From positions 372,001-436,000 of the forward strand of contig JBMNFB010000009.1 of the NCBI GenBank assembly GCA_050949085.1: a DNA stretch of 64,000 nt, in the 5' to 3' direction. Position 1 is the first letter of the stretch, and each line of letters begins with the position of its first letter. Under the pieces are notes generated by a model that did not search any database, had not been told where the DNA came from, and saw nothing but the letters and a program-made list of their open reading frames with translations. This DNA comes from JBMNFB01 sp050949085 (GTDB lineage: Bacteria > Bacillota > UBA994 > UBA5500). A program made the translations under genes and the position numbers. Shown one piece after another: positions 43,811-55,198 of this stretch.

Positions 43811-45886
43811 TTATTCTTCCTTCTTGGACTCGGCGATGATAGCTTCCGCCAGGTGCGCGGGGACCTCTTCATAATGCGCGTGGGACATGGTGAACGATGC
43901 CCGCCCCTGCGTCATCGAACGCAGGTCGGTGGCATAGCGAAACATCTCCGCTAGAGGAACCATCGCCTTCACCACCTGGAAACTACCCTGAGCTTCCATG
44001 CCCAGCACGCGACCGCGCTTCTTGTTCAGGTCGCCCATGATATCGCCCATGTACTGCTCGGGAACCGTGACTTCCACATTCATGATCGGCTCCAGGAGCA
44101 CCGGCCTGGCCTCCATAAAGCCCTTCTTGAAGGCCATCGAGGCGGCAATCTTAAACGCCATCTCTGAGGAGTCAACAGTATGGTAAGAACCATCGGTCAG
44201 GGCCACGGTGACATCAACGACGGGGTACCCGGCCAGCACGCCCTCTTCCATGGTCTCGCGCACGCCCTTTTCTACCGCCGGGATGTACTGCCGCGGCACT
44301 GCACCGCCGAAGATCTTATCTTCGAAGATCAGCCCTTCGCCCAGGGGCGCCGGACTCATCTCAAACCAGACGTGGCCATACTGCCCCTTGCCGCCAGACT
44401 GCTTCTTATGCTTGCCTTCCACCTTGGCCGTCCCGCGAATCGTCTCACGATAGGGCACGCGAGGCGTAACCAGGTTGACTTCGGCCCCATACTTCTTGGC
44501 CAGCTTACTGGTAATCACATCGAGGTGCAAGTCGCCCATGCCCGAGATGACCAACTGCTTAGTCTCAGTGTTACGCTGCTGATGGAAGGTGGGATCCTCT
44601 TCCGCCAGTCTGGCCAGGCCAGCACCGACCTTCTCCTCGTCGCCCTTGGACTTGGCCTCCACCGCCAGAGACATGACCGGCTCGGGGAAGCTGATAGAAG
44701 CATACTGAACCGGCTGGTCGCGATCGGCGAGGGTGTCGCTGGTCGTAGTCTCGTTCAGCTTAGCGACTGCGCCGATGTCACCGGCCGTAATCCGGTCCAC
44801 GGCTTCCTGATTCTTGCCGCGCACCACAAACAGCTGGCCGATCCGCTCGTTGGTACCCTTGTTCACGTTATAAACTTGCGAGTCGGACCGGAACACGCCG
44901 GAGTAAACCCTAAACAGTGAGAGCTTCCCGACATAGGGGTCAGCCATCGTCTTGAAGACGAGGGCGGAGAACGGCTCATCTTCCCGGGCGTGGCGCGTCA
45001 CCTCTTCTCCCGTCCGGGGATTGGTGCCGACGGCCGGCTTGGACTTGGCCGGAGACGGGAAGGAACTGACAATGGTGTCCAACAGCATCTGCATGCCCAT
45101 GTTCTTAGTAGCCGAGCCGCAGAAGACCGGGACCAGCTGGCCCGACTGAATGCTGGCGCGCACGCCTTCGGTGATCTCCTCATCCGTCAGCTGCTCGCCC
45201 TCGAGATACTTCATCAGGAGCTCATCATCGCTCTCGGCAACCGACTCAATCAGCGCCGTGCGATACGTTTCAATCTGATCCTGCATATCGGCCGGGATCT
45301 CGCCCTCAACGACGGCACGGCCGTTGTCGCTGAACGTGTAGGCCTTGAGGGTGACCAGGTCAACCACGCCGCTGAAGCTGCCCTCAGCACCGATGGGCAG
45401 CATCACTGGAGCGACGCTGAGGCCGAAAGACTGACGCAGTGCCTCGAGAGTCCGATAGTAGTTGGCATTTTCGCGATCCATCTTGTTGATGAAGATAGCG
45501 CGCGGCAGCTCATGCTCATCGCAGTAGTTCCAGACCTTCTCGGTGCCGACCTCGACCCCGGAGACGGCGCAGGCGACGATCAGAGCAGAGTCCACTACCC
45601 GCAGCGAGGCACGCACTTCGCCGACAAAGTCAAAGTAGCCCGGTGTATCGATGAAGTTGATCTTATGCTCCTTCCACTCCACCGGCAGCACACTGGCACC
45701 AACCGAAACAGTGCGCTTGATTTCCTCTGGGTCGTGGTCAGAAACGGTAGTGCCTTCCTCGACCTTGCCCAGGCGGTCCACCGCACGCGCCGTGTACAGG
45801 AGCGCCTCTGCCAGCGAAGTCTTACCAGCACCACCGTGAGAAACCAGGCCTACATTGCGCAGTTTTTCAATCGTGTATTGCTTCAA
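43811..45886 (-). CDS. elongation factor G-like translational GTPase (EF-G paralogue)
   Basis: About 691 residues from a TTG at 45886 with AAGGAGG eight bases upstream. The P-loop is SHGGAGKTSLAEALL rather than the GHIDAGKTT of canonical EF-G. The switch I RGIT motif is replaced by KRTVSVGASVL. DTPGYFDFVGE and INKMDRENANYY are intact, and domains II-V are present. These features fit the EF-G-like paralogue group, not the fusA of the str operon. Its role in translation is uncertain. Confidence 0.9.
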   Translation of the reverse strand: MKQYTIEKLRNVGLVSHGGAGKTSLAEALLYTARAVDRLGKVEEGTTVSDHDPEEIKRTVSVGASVLPVEWKEHKINFIDTPGYFDFVGEVRASLRVVDSALIVACAVSGVEVGTEKVWNYCDEHELPRAIFINKMDRENANYYRTLEALRQSFGLSVAPVMLPIGAEGSFSGVVDLVTLKAYTFSDNGRAVVEGEIPADMQDQIETYRTALIESVAESDDELLMKYLEGEQLTDEEITEGVRASIQSGQLVPVFCGSATKNMGMQMLLDTIVSSFPSPAKSKPAVGTNPRTGEEVTRHAREDEPFSALVFKTMADPYVGKLSLFRVYSGVFRSDSQVYNVNKGTNERIGQLFVVRGKNQEAVDRITAGDIGAVAKLNETTTSDTLADRDQPVQYASISFPEPVMSLAVEAKSKGDEEKVGAGLARLAEEDPTFHQQRNTETKQLVISGMGDLHLDVITSKLAKKYGAEVNLVTPRVPYRETIRGTAKVEGKHKKQSGGKGQYGHVWFEMSPAPLGEGLIFEDKIFGGAVPRQYIPAVEKGVRETMEEGVLAGYPVVDVTVALTDGSYHTVDSSEMAFKIAASMAFKKGFMEARPVLLEPIMNVEVTVPEQYMGDIMGDLNKKRGRVLGMEAQGSFQVVKAMVPLAEMFRYATDLRSMTQGRASFTMSHAHYEEVPAHLAEAIIAESKKEE

Positions 45887-46145
45887 TATGTTCTCCTCCT
45901 TCGCGAAAGCTGCGGCAGACATATCCGCCGCCCGCCGACTTTCGTCGTTTCACAATCAAATCCGCCAGGACTTGAGAATCCTAGATTCTTAAGGCGAAGG
46001 ATGTCTCCGCTCCTCTAGAATAACCTTTTCGAGGGCACCGCCTGCGGGGCGAGCAAAAGGGACACCTTGTATGCTTTCGCCATTATCAGTATCGTTCCTG
46101 CCTGCTCCAGGCAGGGAAATACTTCTTTGCTGCCAGGGCTGGCTC

Positions 46146-47612
46146 CTAGCGGCTATAGTTGGGGGCCTCCTTCGTAATGGTCACGTCGTGAGGGTGACTC
46201 TCCGAGAGTCCGGCTGGGGTGATGCGGATCATCTGCGCCTGCTTCAGGCGAGCGATATCAGGCGACCCGGTGTAACCCATTCCGGCGCGGAGGCCGCCTA
46301 CCAATTGATAGATGGTATCCGACAGCTGGCCTCGATAAGGCACCCGTCCCTCGATCCCTTCTGGGACCAGTTTGCGCACATCCTCCTGGAAGTAGCGGTC
46401 GCGGCTGCCCTGCTCCATGGCGCCCAGCGAGCCCATGCCCCGGTATACCTTGTAGGTTCGCCCCTGATAGATAACCGTCTCCCCCGGGCTCTCCTCAGTG
46501 CCTGCCAGCAGATTGCCCAGCATCACCGCATCAGCACCGGCGGCGATTGCCTTGACAATATCGCCCGAGTATTTGATTCCCCCGTCGGCGATTATCGGCA
46601 CACCATAGGGGGCGGCGGCCAGAGCACATTCAAGAACGGCCGTGACCTGCGGGACACCGATGCCCGCCACGACGCGAGTCGTGCAGATCGAGCCGGGGCC
46701 GATCCCCACCTTGACAGCGTCGGCGCCGGCTTCGATCAACGCTATAGTCGCTGCAGCGGTGGCCACATTGCCGGCGATCAGCTGCACATTGGGGAAGCGC
46801 TGCCGCAGCTGTTGCACAGCACGCAGCACGCCGGCGCTATGCCCATGCGCAGTATCGACGACCAGAACGTCGACACCGGCCGCGACCAGGGCCTCGGCCC
46901 GCTCCATCGAGCCGGCACCAACGCCTACGGCGGCGCCCACCCGCAGACGGCCGTGCTCATCCTTGGTCGCATTGGGGAACTGCCGCGTTTTCTCAATATC
47001 CTTGATGGTGATCAGCCCACGAAGGTTGTAGTGCTCGTCGACCAGGGGCAGCTTTTCTATCTTGTGTGCCCGCAGGATCTGCTTCGCTTCCTCCAGCGTA
47101 GTTCCCACCGGAGCGGTGACCAGGTTGTCCTTGGTCATCACCTCGACGATGGGCCGCTGCAGGTTGCTCTCGAAGCGAATATCGCGGTTAGTGATAATGC
47201 CGATCAGGCGGCCATTTTCGACAATCGGCACGCCTGAAATATGATAGCGCTGCATCAGGTGCTCGGCGTCTGCGAGAAGATGGTCCTTGGACAAGGAAAT
47301 CGGGTCGGTGATGACGCCATGTTCGGAACGCTTCACCCGGTCGATCTCCGAGGCCTGCTGTTCGATGGACATATTCTTGTGAATGACACCCAGGCCACCT
47401 TCCCGCGCGATGGCGATTGCCAGGCGGGATTCCGTCACCGTGTCCATACCTGCGCTGAGGATGGGAACGGCAAGCCTGATCTCCTTCGTCAACTGCGTCG
47501 AAGTGTCCACCTCATGAGGCAGCACTTCCGAATAGGCGGGAACCAGCAACACGTCATCGAAAGTCAGTCCCTCACGCCCGAACTTCTCCTGATACGCTGC
47601 GCGCAGATCCAT
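46146..47612 (-). CDS. guaB: inosine-5'-monophosphate dehydrogenase
   Basis: About 488 residues. The IMPDH barrel has GLTFDDVLLVPAYSEVLP and the catalytic loop VGIGPGSICTTRVVAG with the active-site Cys. Two CBS domains lie at about 95-215 (SGVPIVENGRLIGIITNRDI). It commits IMP to guanine nucleotide synthesis. An ATG four codons upstream touches the ribosome site, so the start is uncertain by that much. Confidence 0.95.
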   Translation of the reverse strand: MDLRAAYQEKFGREGLTFDDVLLVPAYSEVLPHEVDTSTQLTKEIRLAVPILSAGMDTVTESRLAIAIAREGGLGVIHKNMSIEQQASEIDRVKRSEHGVITDPISLSKDHLLADAEHLMQRYHISGVPIVENGRLIGIITNRDIRFESNLQRPIVEVMTKDNLVTAPVGTTLEEAKQILRAHKIEKLPLVDEHYNLRGLITIKDIEKTRQFPNATKDEHGRLRVGAAVGVGAGSMERAEALVAAGVDVLVVDTAHGHSAGVLRAVQQLRQRFPNVQLIAGNVATAAATIALIEAGADAVKVGIGPGSICTTRVVAGIGVPQVTAVLECALAAAPYGVPIIADGGIKYSGDIVKAIAAGADAVMLGNLLAGTEESPGETVIYQGRTYKVYRGMGSLGAMEQGSRDRYFQEDVRKLVPEGIEGRVPYRGQLSDTIYQLVGGLRAGMGYTGSPDIARLKQAQMIRITPAGLSESHPHDVTITKEAPNYSR

Positions 47613-47697
47613 TTCGACCACCATCTCCTGCCCGAAAAATTATTACTAATGATAGCACATCCCCGGCGCCAGCACAAATTCGGGCAGGCGAGGCAGC

Positions 47698-48333
47698 CTA
47701 GCCCCAGATTTTCGTGCCGAAGGCGTCCCGCCCTGTGCTGTTGTCGAAGATCTCCTCGATATGAAACACGTAGGCCGGGCGGCTATCCCAGAGGTCCTTG
47801 CGCGGCGTATGATAAACGTCGTGCAACGCATTGACGTATGTATGGTAGATGTCGCCGGGGAAAGCGAACTCTACCCAGCCCCGCACCTCAAAACTGATGG
47901 CCGGCGGTTGGTAGTAGACCAGCGTTGCCTCCGGGTTGGTCCGCAGGTTCTCCCAGCTGTGCTTCTTGGCCATTTCCAGCGAGGAGAGGACGGTGAAATC
48001 CAGGTTGTCGGCGCAGCCTTCGCCCCAGATATACTTGGTCAGCAGAGCCAGCCCTTCTTCACTGTATCCTTCGCGCGGCCCGCGGTCGATGTGCTCCAGG
48101 AACGCTTCAAGGATTTCCGGCATCAGTTCCCGCCGCGGATAGAAACCGAAACCCTTGACCGAACCGTTCAGGCCTGCCGGGCCGTGCGAAATGAGCACCG
48201 GGTTATGACGAGTAAAGCCCAGGAAAAGTCTCTCATGGCTCATCTCTTCCCCGGCCGCCAACTTGCGGATCACCTCGGCCCGCTGCAGATAGGCCCAACG
48301 ATAAAACTTCTCGGGGAGTGGGATATTGTTCAC
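47698..48333 (-). CDS. conserved hypothetical protein, possible split-barrel flavin-binding fold
   Basis: The 211-residue protein is not recognised with certainty. The segment NLRTNPEATLVYYQPPAISF followed by EVRGWVEF resembles the strand pattern of pyridoxamine-phosphate-oxidase-like split barrels, which bind FMN. The N-terminal half (LAAGEEMSHERLFLGFTRHN) is helical and unlike that family. It lies after guaB in the same direction, about 85 bases before the rRNA operon's trailing repeats. No signal peptide or membrane span is seen. Confidence 0.6.
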   Translation of the reverse strand: MNNIPLPEKFYRWAYLQRAEVIRKLAAGEEMSHERLFLGFTRHNPVLISHGPAGLNGSVKGFGFYPRRELMPEILEAFLEHIDRGPREGYSEEGLALLTKYIWGEGCADNLDFTVLSSLEMAKKHSWENLRTNPEATLVYYQPPAISFEVRGWVEFAFPGDIYHTYVNALHDVYHTPRKDLWDSRPAYVFHIEEIFDNSTGRDAFGTKIWG

Positions 48334-48415
48334 ATGTACTACCGCCCTTCTCTAGAAAAGTAGTCCTTGCCTAACTGAATATTCGCTCCCGCCGACAGCA
48401 ATTCCTTCGGGGCAC

Positions 48416-48486
48416 TGACTCTTGGGGACGGTTCTAGACGTACTTTGACGGTCAACGCACTTGACTCTTGGGGACGGTTCTAAACG
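48416..48486. repeat. two direct repeats with a GGGGACGGTTCTA core
   Basis: TGACTCTTGGGGACGGTTCT occurs at 48416 and again at 48462, followed by AGACG or AAACG. The GGGGAC core resembles the R2 ends (GGGGACA), and such motifs are often near REP-associated transposases, though none is in this window. Confidence 0.6.
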
Positions 48487-48608
48487 TTCACTTTTATGTC
48501 AACTTCGGATCAACTCGCCACCCGATGGGTTTCAAACCCCTAACCTCTAGCTTCTAATTTCCAAACTACATCTCGCTTCCCATTTCTCAGATCTCGCTTC
48601 TCAATATT

Positions 48609-48642
48609 AAAAGGCTCAAGCCGTGTTGGCTTGAGCCTTTTG
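48609..48642 (-). terminator. terminator of the rRNA operon
   Basis: AAAAGGCTCAAGCC AACAC GGCTTGAGCCTTTT on the minus strand, immediately after 5S. Confidence 0.9.
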
Positions 48643-48651
48643 AAATAGGAT

Positions 48652-48763
<112 letters not shown>

Positions 48764-48770
48764 AAATCTG

Positions 48771-48880
48771 GAAGTTCGAGATTGGAAGTTGAAATTGGAT
48801 AATGAAAGCCGGAACCTGCGGTCCTGTTGGTAGAACCTGCGACTTCACGTTTCTAACTTCTAACCTCTAACTGCTGAATT
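48771..48880. repeat. degenerate heptad repeats in the 23S-5S spacer
   Basis: One side has GGAAGTTCGAGATTGGAAGTT (first 20 given as GGAAGTTCGAGATTGGAAGT). The other has TCTAACTTCTAACCTCTAAC, the same heptad type found at the 16S and helix 45 insertions. The sides can pair around the spacer. Confidence 0.6.
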
Positions 48881-49070
48881 GTACCCTCAAAACTGGATAG
48901 TGAGCGAGACTTGCGGTCTCGCTGGACATGCAAAGGTTTACTAGCGCCTTGTGGTGATACTCGCTGTATCAATTAGGACAAGCCCTCGACCTATTAGTAC
49001 CGGTCAGCTGAGTCCCTCTCAGGACTTACACATCCGGCCTATCTACCAGGTAGTCTTCCTGGGGTCTTAC

Positions 49071-49200
49071 TCCGGCACTCAACTTTTTCCACCATTAAGC
49101 TGGTCTCGCTCGATACCCAGGGTGTTATGACTGGCCTTGGTTGACCGCCTATACACCTGGACACCGATCTGCTATCTGATAGAAAAAGTTGAGTGCCGGA
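49071..49200 (-). other. intervening sequence A at the 23S helix 98 tip (non-coding)
   Basis: The ends form a perfect 19-base inverted repeat, TCCGGCACTCAACTTTTTC and its complement. They replace the short loop expected between CCCA and GTAAGACCCC. The 92-base interior has no ORF. The outer 14 bases are identical to those of insertion B. Confidence 0.9.
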
Positions 49201-49314
49201 TGGGAGATCTCATCTTGAGGGGGGTTTCACGCTTAGATGCTTTCAGCGTTTATCCCGACCAGACTTGGCTACCCAGCACTGCCCTTGGCAGGACAACTGG
49301 TACACTAGCGGTCT

Positions 49315-49347
<33 letters not shown>

Positions 49348-49379
49348 CCTCTCAAATCTCCTGCGCCTGCGACGGATAT

Positions 49380-49415
<36 letters not shown>

Positions 49416-49420
49416 ACGTA

Positions 49421-49460
<40 letters not shown>

Positions 49461-49463
49461 CCG

Positions 49464-49516
<53 letters not shown>

Positions 49517-49517
49517 G

Positions 49518-49548
<31 letters not shown>

Positions 49549-49708
49549 AGGTAGCTTTTATCCGTTAAGCGACGGCCCTTCCACTCGGTGCCGCCGGATC
49601 ACTAAGCCCGACTTTCGTCCCTGCTCGACTTGTAGGTCTCGCAGTCAAGCTCCCTTCTGCCTTTACACTCTTTGCGCGATTTCCAACCGCGCTGAGGGAA
49701 CCTTTGGA

Positions 49709-49759
<51 letters not shown>

Positions 49760-50021
49760 ACACTGTCCCCACACCCGATTCAGGGTGCCAGGTTAGAATT
49801 CCGATACTCCAAGGGTGGTATCCCAACGTCGGCTCCACCGAGACTGGCGTCCCGGCTTCTAAGCCTCCCACCTATCCTGTACATGAAGTACCAAAATCCA
49901 ATATCAGGCTGCAGTAAAGCTCTACGGGGTCTTCCTGTCCTGTCGCAGGTAACCTGCATCTTCACAGGTATTTCAATTTCACCGGGTCCCTCGTTGAGAC
50001 AGTGCCCAAATCGTTACACCA

Positions 50022-50095
<74 letters not shown>

Positions 50096-50117
50096 TGGGG
50101 CTTCGGTTCTGACCTTC

Positions 50118-50426
50118 TCCGGCACTCAACTCCATCTACCTAGAGCTCCAGGCTTGCTGAGATGCGTTCTTTCAACCATCTACGTGCTTGCCCTGACTTC
50201 TTTAGGTTTCGCTCACGTCGCCTTGCATCCTGTTCAGACTTAAAGGCCTCATAGTACACTAGCTCCCACTTATGGCCTTTGGTTGATCTCACCAAGCCCT
50301 TGTCATGGGCAGCTAGCCTGTTCGCGAGGTTCGATGTGAAACCTAAATATCTTGCTCCCGACTCATTCTGTATCACGTATACGTAATACACAATCTACCT
50401 CCAGGTACACAGAGTTGAGTGCCGGA
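50118..50426 (-). other. intervening sequence B at the 23S helix 68 tip, carries a nuclease ORF
   Basis: The ends form a perfect 14-base inverted repeat, TCCGGCACTCAACT and its complement. They replace the usual GCGCAAGC loop of helix 68, just before the ACCGAAGCCCC segment. It is 309 bases long and almost filled by a GIY-YIG ORF on the rRNA strand. The ends match those of insertion A. Confidence 0.9.
50140..50391 (-). CDS. GIY-YIG nuclease (URI-type) encoded inside the 23S rRNA gene
   Basis: The 83-residue protein is a single GIY-YIG domain of the small URI/COG2827 type. YYVYVIQN, RYLGFTSNLANRLAAHDKG (catalytic Tyr and Arg), ELVYYEAF and ARRRERNLKKSG are all in place and the reading frame is intact. 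The start is a GTG with GGAGG six bases upstream. It lies in the sense strand of 23S rRNA, so it would be translated from an excised or precursor fragment. Relatives act as DNA endonucleases; a homing role for the insertion is an inference. Confidence 0.85.
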   Translation of the reverse strand: MYYVYVIQNESGARYLGFTSNLANRLAAHDKGLVRSTKGHKWELVYYEAFKSEQDARRRERNLKKSGQARRWLKERISASLEL

Positions 50427-50581
50427 TAAGCCATCCCCTTAACCTTCCAGCACCGGGCAGGTGTCAGCCCCTATACTTCGTCTTTCGACTTCGCAGAGAC
50501 CTGTGTTTTTGGTAAACAGTCGCTTGGGCCACTTATCTGCGGCCTCCTCTCGCTCCAGCCGCATGGGCTTTCACAATAACG

Positions 50582-50612
<31 letters not shown>

Positions 50613-51116
50613 TTTTGCCGAGTTCCTTAACGAGGGTTTTCCCGCGCGCCTTAGGATTCTCTCCTCACCCACCTGTGTCGGTTTACGGTACGGGCACCTA
50701 CGTCCTCGCTAGAAGCTTTTCTCGGCAGTATGGGTTCAGCCACTTCGCTACTTATGTTTCGCTCGCATTCGCAGCTCAGCTTAAACGACCGGACGGATTT
50801 GCCTATCCGATCTGCCTACCTGCTTAGGCACGCTCTACCAACGGCGTGCTTGGCCTACCCTCCTGCGTCACTCCATCGCTCAATCGGACTTCGGTGGTAC
50901 TGGAATTTCAACCAGTTGTCCATCGCCTACGGCTTTCGCCCTCGGCTTAGGTCCCGACTTACCCTGAGCGGACGATCCTTCCTCAGGAATCCTTGGGTTT
51001 TCGGCGGACAGGATTCTCACCTGTCTTTTCGCTACTCATACCGGCATTCTCACTTCCCAGCAGTCCACGGCTCCTTACGGTACCGCTTCTACCCACTGGG
51101 AACGCTCCCCTACCCC

Positions 51117-51396
51117 TTTTGGAAGTTGGATGTTGGAAGTCAGAAGTTGGAACGTCTGCCAGGTCTGGATCAGCCTGTTCAGCTGTTTACCCAGCACCTC
51201 GTATTCTGCTCTCAACCTCTGATGAACATCCAAGGAAGTGTACGAAAGATCCCTAAACATGTCTAACAAGACACAAACTTCATTGCAGGAACCCATGCTA
51301 TTCCGGAGAAAATGCTTGAATTCTGCTCTGGAATCTTTGCGGCCATATCCTTTCCCTTTCCTCCAACCTCTAACCTCTAACATCCAACTTCCAAAA
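51117..51396 (-). other. intervening sequence C at 23S helix 45
   Basis: The ends form a perfect 18-base inverted repeat, TTTTGGAAGTTGGATGTT and its complement. It lies at the helix 45 site (between ACCGAAGCTATGG and GGGGTAGGGGAGCG), the classical place for such insertions in Proteobacteria and others. The interior holds a decayed S23-type ORF and heptad repeats. Confidence 0.92.
51156..51347 (-). pseudogene. truncated S23-type (four-helix bundle) IVS protein
   Basis: EFKHFLRNSMGSCNEVCVLL and EYEVLGKQLNRLIQTWQ match the second half (helices 3-4) of S23 proteins, which are common in 23S insertions. The first half (about 50 residues) is missing. The frame has no stop and reads on into rRNA sequence. 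It seems a remnant. Confidence 0.75.
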
Positions 51397-51911
51397 AGCC
51401 ATAGCTTCGGTGACGAGCTTGAGCCCCGTTACATTTTCGGCGCAGAGCCACTTGACCAGTGAGCTATTACGCACTCTTTGAATGAATGGCTGCTTCTAAG
51501 CCAACATCCTGGTTGTCTGTGCAGCTCCACATCCTTTACCACTTAGCTCGTACTTGGGGACCTTAGCTGATGGTCTGGGCTGTTTCCCTTTTGACTACGG
51601 ATCTTAGCACTCGCAGTCTGACTCCCAAGGAACAAGTCTCAGGCATTCGGAGTTTGACTAGGTTCGGTAACCTGGGAAGGCCCCTAGCCCAATCAGTGCT
51701 CTACCTCCTGGACTCTCTACCTTGAGGCTAGCCCTAAAGCTATTTCGGGGAGAACCAGCTATCTCCGGGTTCGATTGGCTTTTCACCCCTACCCACAGTT
51801 CATCGCCCGATTTTTCAACATCGGTGCGTTCGGGCCTCCACGAAGTCTTACCTCCGCTTCACCCTGACCATGGGTAGATCACCCGGTTTCGGGTCTACAT
51901 CATGCAACTAG

Positions 51912-51936
51912 GTGATAGACAAGTGATGTCTATCAC
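51912..51936 (-). other. 23S helix extension with perfect stem
   Basis: GTGATAGACA / TGTCTATCAC, a 10-base-pair stem with a 5-base loop, extends a helix near Escherichia coli position 650. It is too short to be called a mobile insertion. Confidence 0.6.
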
Positions 51937-52681
51937 TGAGCGCCCTCTTCAGACTCGCTTTCGCTTCGGCTCCGCCTCTTTAAGGCTTAACCTTGCTGCA
52001 TAACGTAACTCGCCGGTTCATTCTACAAAAGGCACGCCATCACACTATCTAATAGTGCTCTGACTGCTTGTAGGCACACGGTTTCAGGTTCTATTTCACT
52101 CCCCTCCCGGGGTGCTTTTCACCTTTCCCTCACGGTACTAGTTCGCTATCGGTCGTCAGGGAGTATTTAGCCTTAGGAGGTGGTCCTCCCGGATTCACAC
52201 GGGATTTCTCGTGGCCCGTGCTACTTGGGATCCTCTCTGGAGTCTTTCTGCTTTAAGGTACAGGGCTTTTACCTTCTGCGGCGGACCTTTCCAGGTCACT
52301 TCCCCTAGCCAGAAAGTTTTGTAACTCCATGCGCACTCTGACAAGTACGCTGAGAGTCCCGCTACCCTCTCTCTACAACGGTGTCAGCCTGTCACGTAAA
52401 GAGAGTTTAGGCTCTTCCCCTTTCGTTCGCCACTACTAAGGGAATCAATGATTTTTTCTTTTCCTCAGGTTACTTAGATGTTTCAGTTCACCTGGTTGCC
52501 TTCCTTAACCTATGGATTCAGTTAAGGATACAAGGGTATTGCCCTTGTGGGTTGCCCCATTCGGATATCCCCGGATCGATGTCTGCTTTCGACTCCCCGA
52601 GGCTTTTCGCAGATTGCCACGTCCTTCGTCGGCTCCTGACGCCAAGGCATCCTCCGTGCGCCCTTTGTCGCTTGACCTATT

Positions 52682-52772
52682 CATGTTTACGCAGTAAACA
52701 TGATAATCCAATAAAGCGATCGTTGCGTGAGCAACTATCGGCTTGTACCGAATTCATGTTTACGCAGACATG
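52682..52772 (-). repeat. R1 structured repeat directly before the 23S 5' end
   Basis: On the minus strand, a CATGTCTGCGTAAACATG hairpin, the core GGTACAAGCCGATAGTTGC TCAC GCAACGATCGC TTTATTGG, then CATGTTTACTGCGTAAACAT. The core is nearly identical to the tRNA-region copies, but the flanking hairpins have other stems. It ends about five bases from 23S. Confidence 0.78.
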
Positions 52773-52859
52773 AAGAATCCAAAACGCGCTTGAAATACCT
52801 TTGCATTTCACACTATCCAGTTTTCAAGGTACAGCGCGGACGTTAGTCCGCGAGAAGTT

Positions 52860-52963
52860 CGATGTTGGAAGTCAGATGTTGGATGGTTGTGGGAATTGAC
52901 CGCCGGCCTATTCCTTCCTCGTCCGACCTTCTAACTCCTAACCTCTAACTTCTAATTTGAGGG
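52860..52963. repeat. degenerate heptad repeats in the 16S-23S spacer
   Basis: GATGTTGGAAGTCAGATGTT on one side and CTTCTAACTCCTAACCTCTA on the other can pair around about 50 bases. The rest of the 459-base spacer (52678-53136) holds the R1 copy, processing-stem sequences and a GTAAGTC CGAAA GACTTAC hairpin. No tRNA gene is seen. Confidence 0.6.
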
Positions 52964-53134
52964 ATTGAACCCTCAAAACTAAACAATGATGGTAGTAAGT
53001 CCGAAAGACTTACAGTCTAGTAGGAACACACATTCCTCTTGCAGGCACCAAAGCCTACAGTTAGGCATGCACCTATCTAGCCAGATGATCGACCTGGAAG
53101 TCTTGGTGTGCCTGCTGGCACATCCATATCTCCC

Positions 53135-54788
<1,654 letters not shown>

Positions 54789-55005
54789 GATTTTATCGAA
54801 GGCCTGTTTTGGCTCTTCAATTACTTTGGTTTCCTAAAAAGGAATGGCGGGTCTTTTCGGAGACTTGCGTCTCCGCTCGACCCAGATGTTTTTCATCTGG
54901 TCCATCATTGTTCAGTTTTCAAGGTTCAGGCTCGATGATGAGCATGCGCAAGGTTCATTGTCGCTGTCGCGATTATGAACATCCTGTCGCATTCGTGCAG
55001 AAACC

Positions 55006-55034
55006 ATCTTAGCAGGGTCTCTGCCGACTGTCAA
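55006..55034 (-). promoter_or_regulatory. rRNA operon promoter, proximal
   Basis: Minus-strand TTGACA - 17 bases - TAAGAT. The leader from here to 16S is about 210 bases and shows no ORF. Confidence 0.75.
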
Positions 55035-55095
55035 GTCTCGATTCCGAGAACCCCATCGCAGCGAACTGACCTCGCCGGCGACAAGGCGCTCATAT

Positions 55096-55125
55096 AATAT
55101 AGCAGGCTACTGACCGGCAATGCAA
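55096..55125 (-). promoter_or_regulatory. rRNA operon promoter, distal
   Basis: Minus-strand TTGCAT - 18 bases - TATATT, in tandem with the proximal promoter. Confidence 0.6.
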
Positions 55126-55137
55126 GTGGAATGTTAT

Positions 55138-55182
55138 GGGAAGCGGCGAGGGCGCATTGCGCAGCGCCTCTCACCGCTTCCC
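55138..55182 (-). terminator. strong hairpin after greA
   Basis: GGGAAGCGGTGAGAGGCGC and GCGCCCTCGCCGCTTCCC pair on the minus strand. There is no proper T-run, so it may be a weak terminator or a boundary for the rRNA promoters. Confidence 0.5.
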
Positions 55183-55198
55183 TCAATCTGCACGCCCT

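Noticed and set aside
45952..45990. Possible partial R1 hairpin (AAATCC GCCA GGACTT) before the EF-G-like gene
   Set aside because: Only one imperfect arm pair is present, without the GGTAC core, so it is not counted as a copy.
46020..46125. Terminator of guaB
   Set aside because: Hairpins such as CCTGCCTG / CAGGCAGG are present but none is followed by a convincing T-run.
50118..50426. Group I or group II intron in 23S
   Set aside because: I see no group I P/Q/R/S-type core or group II domain V, and the insertion is a simple inverted-repeat hairpin at a helix tip rather than in a conserved core site.
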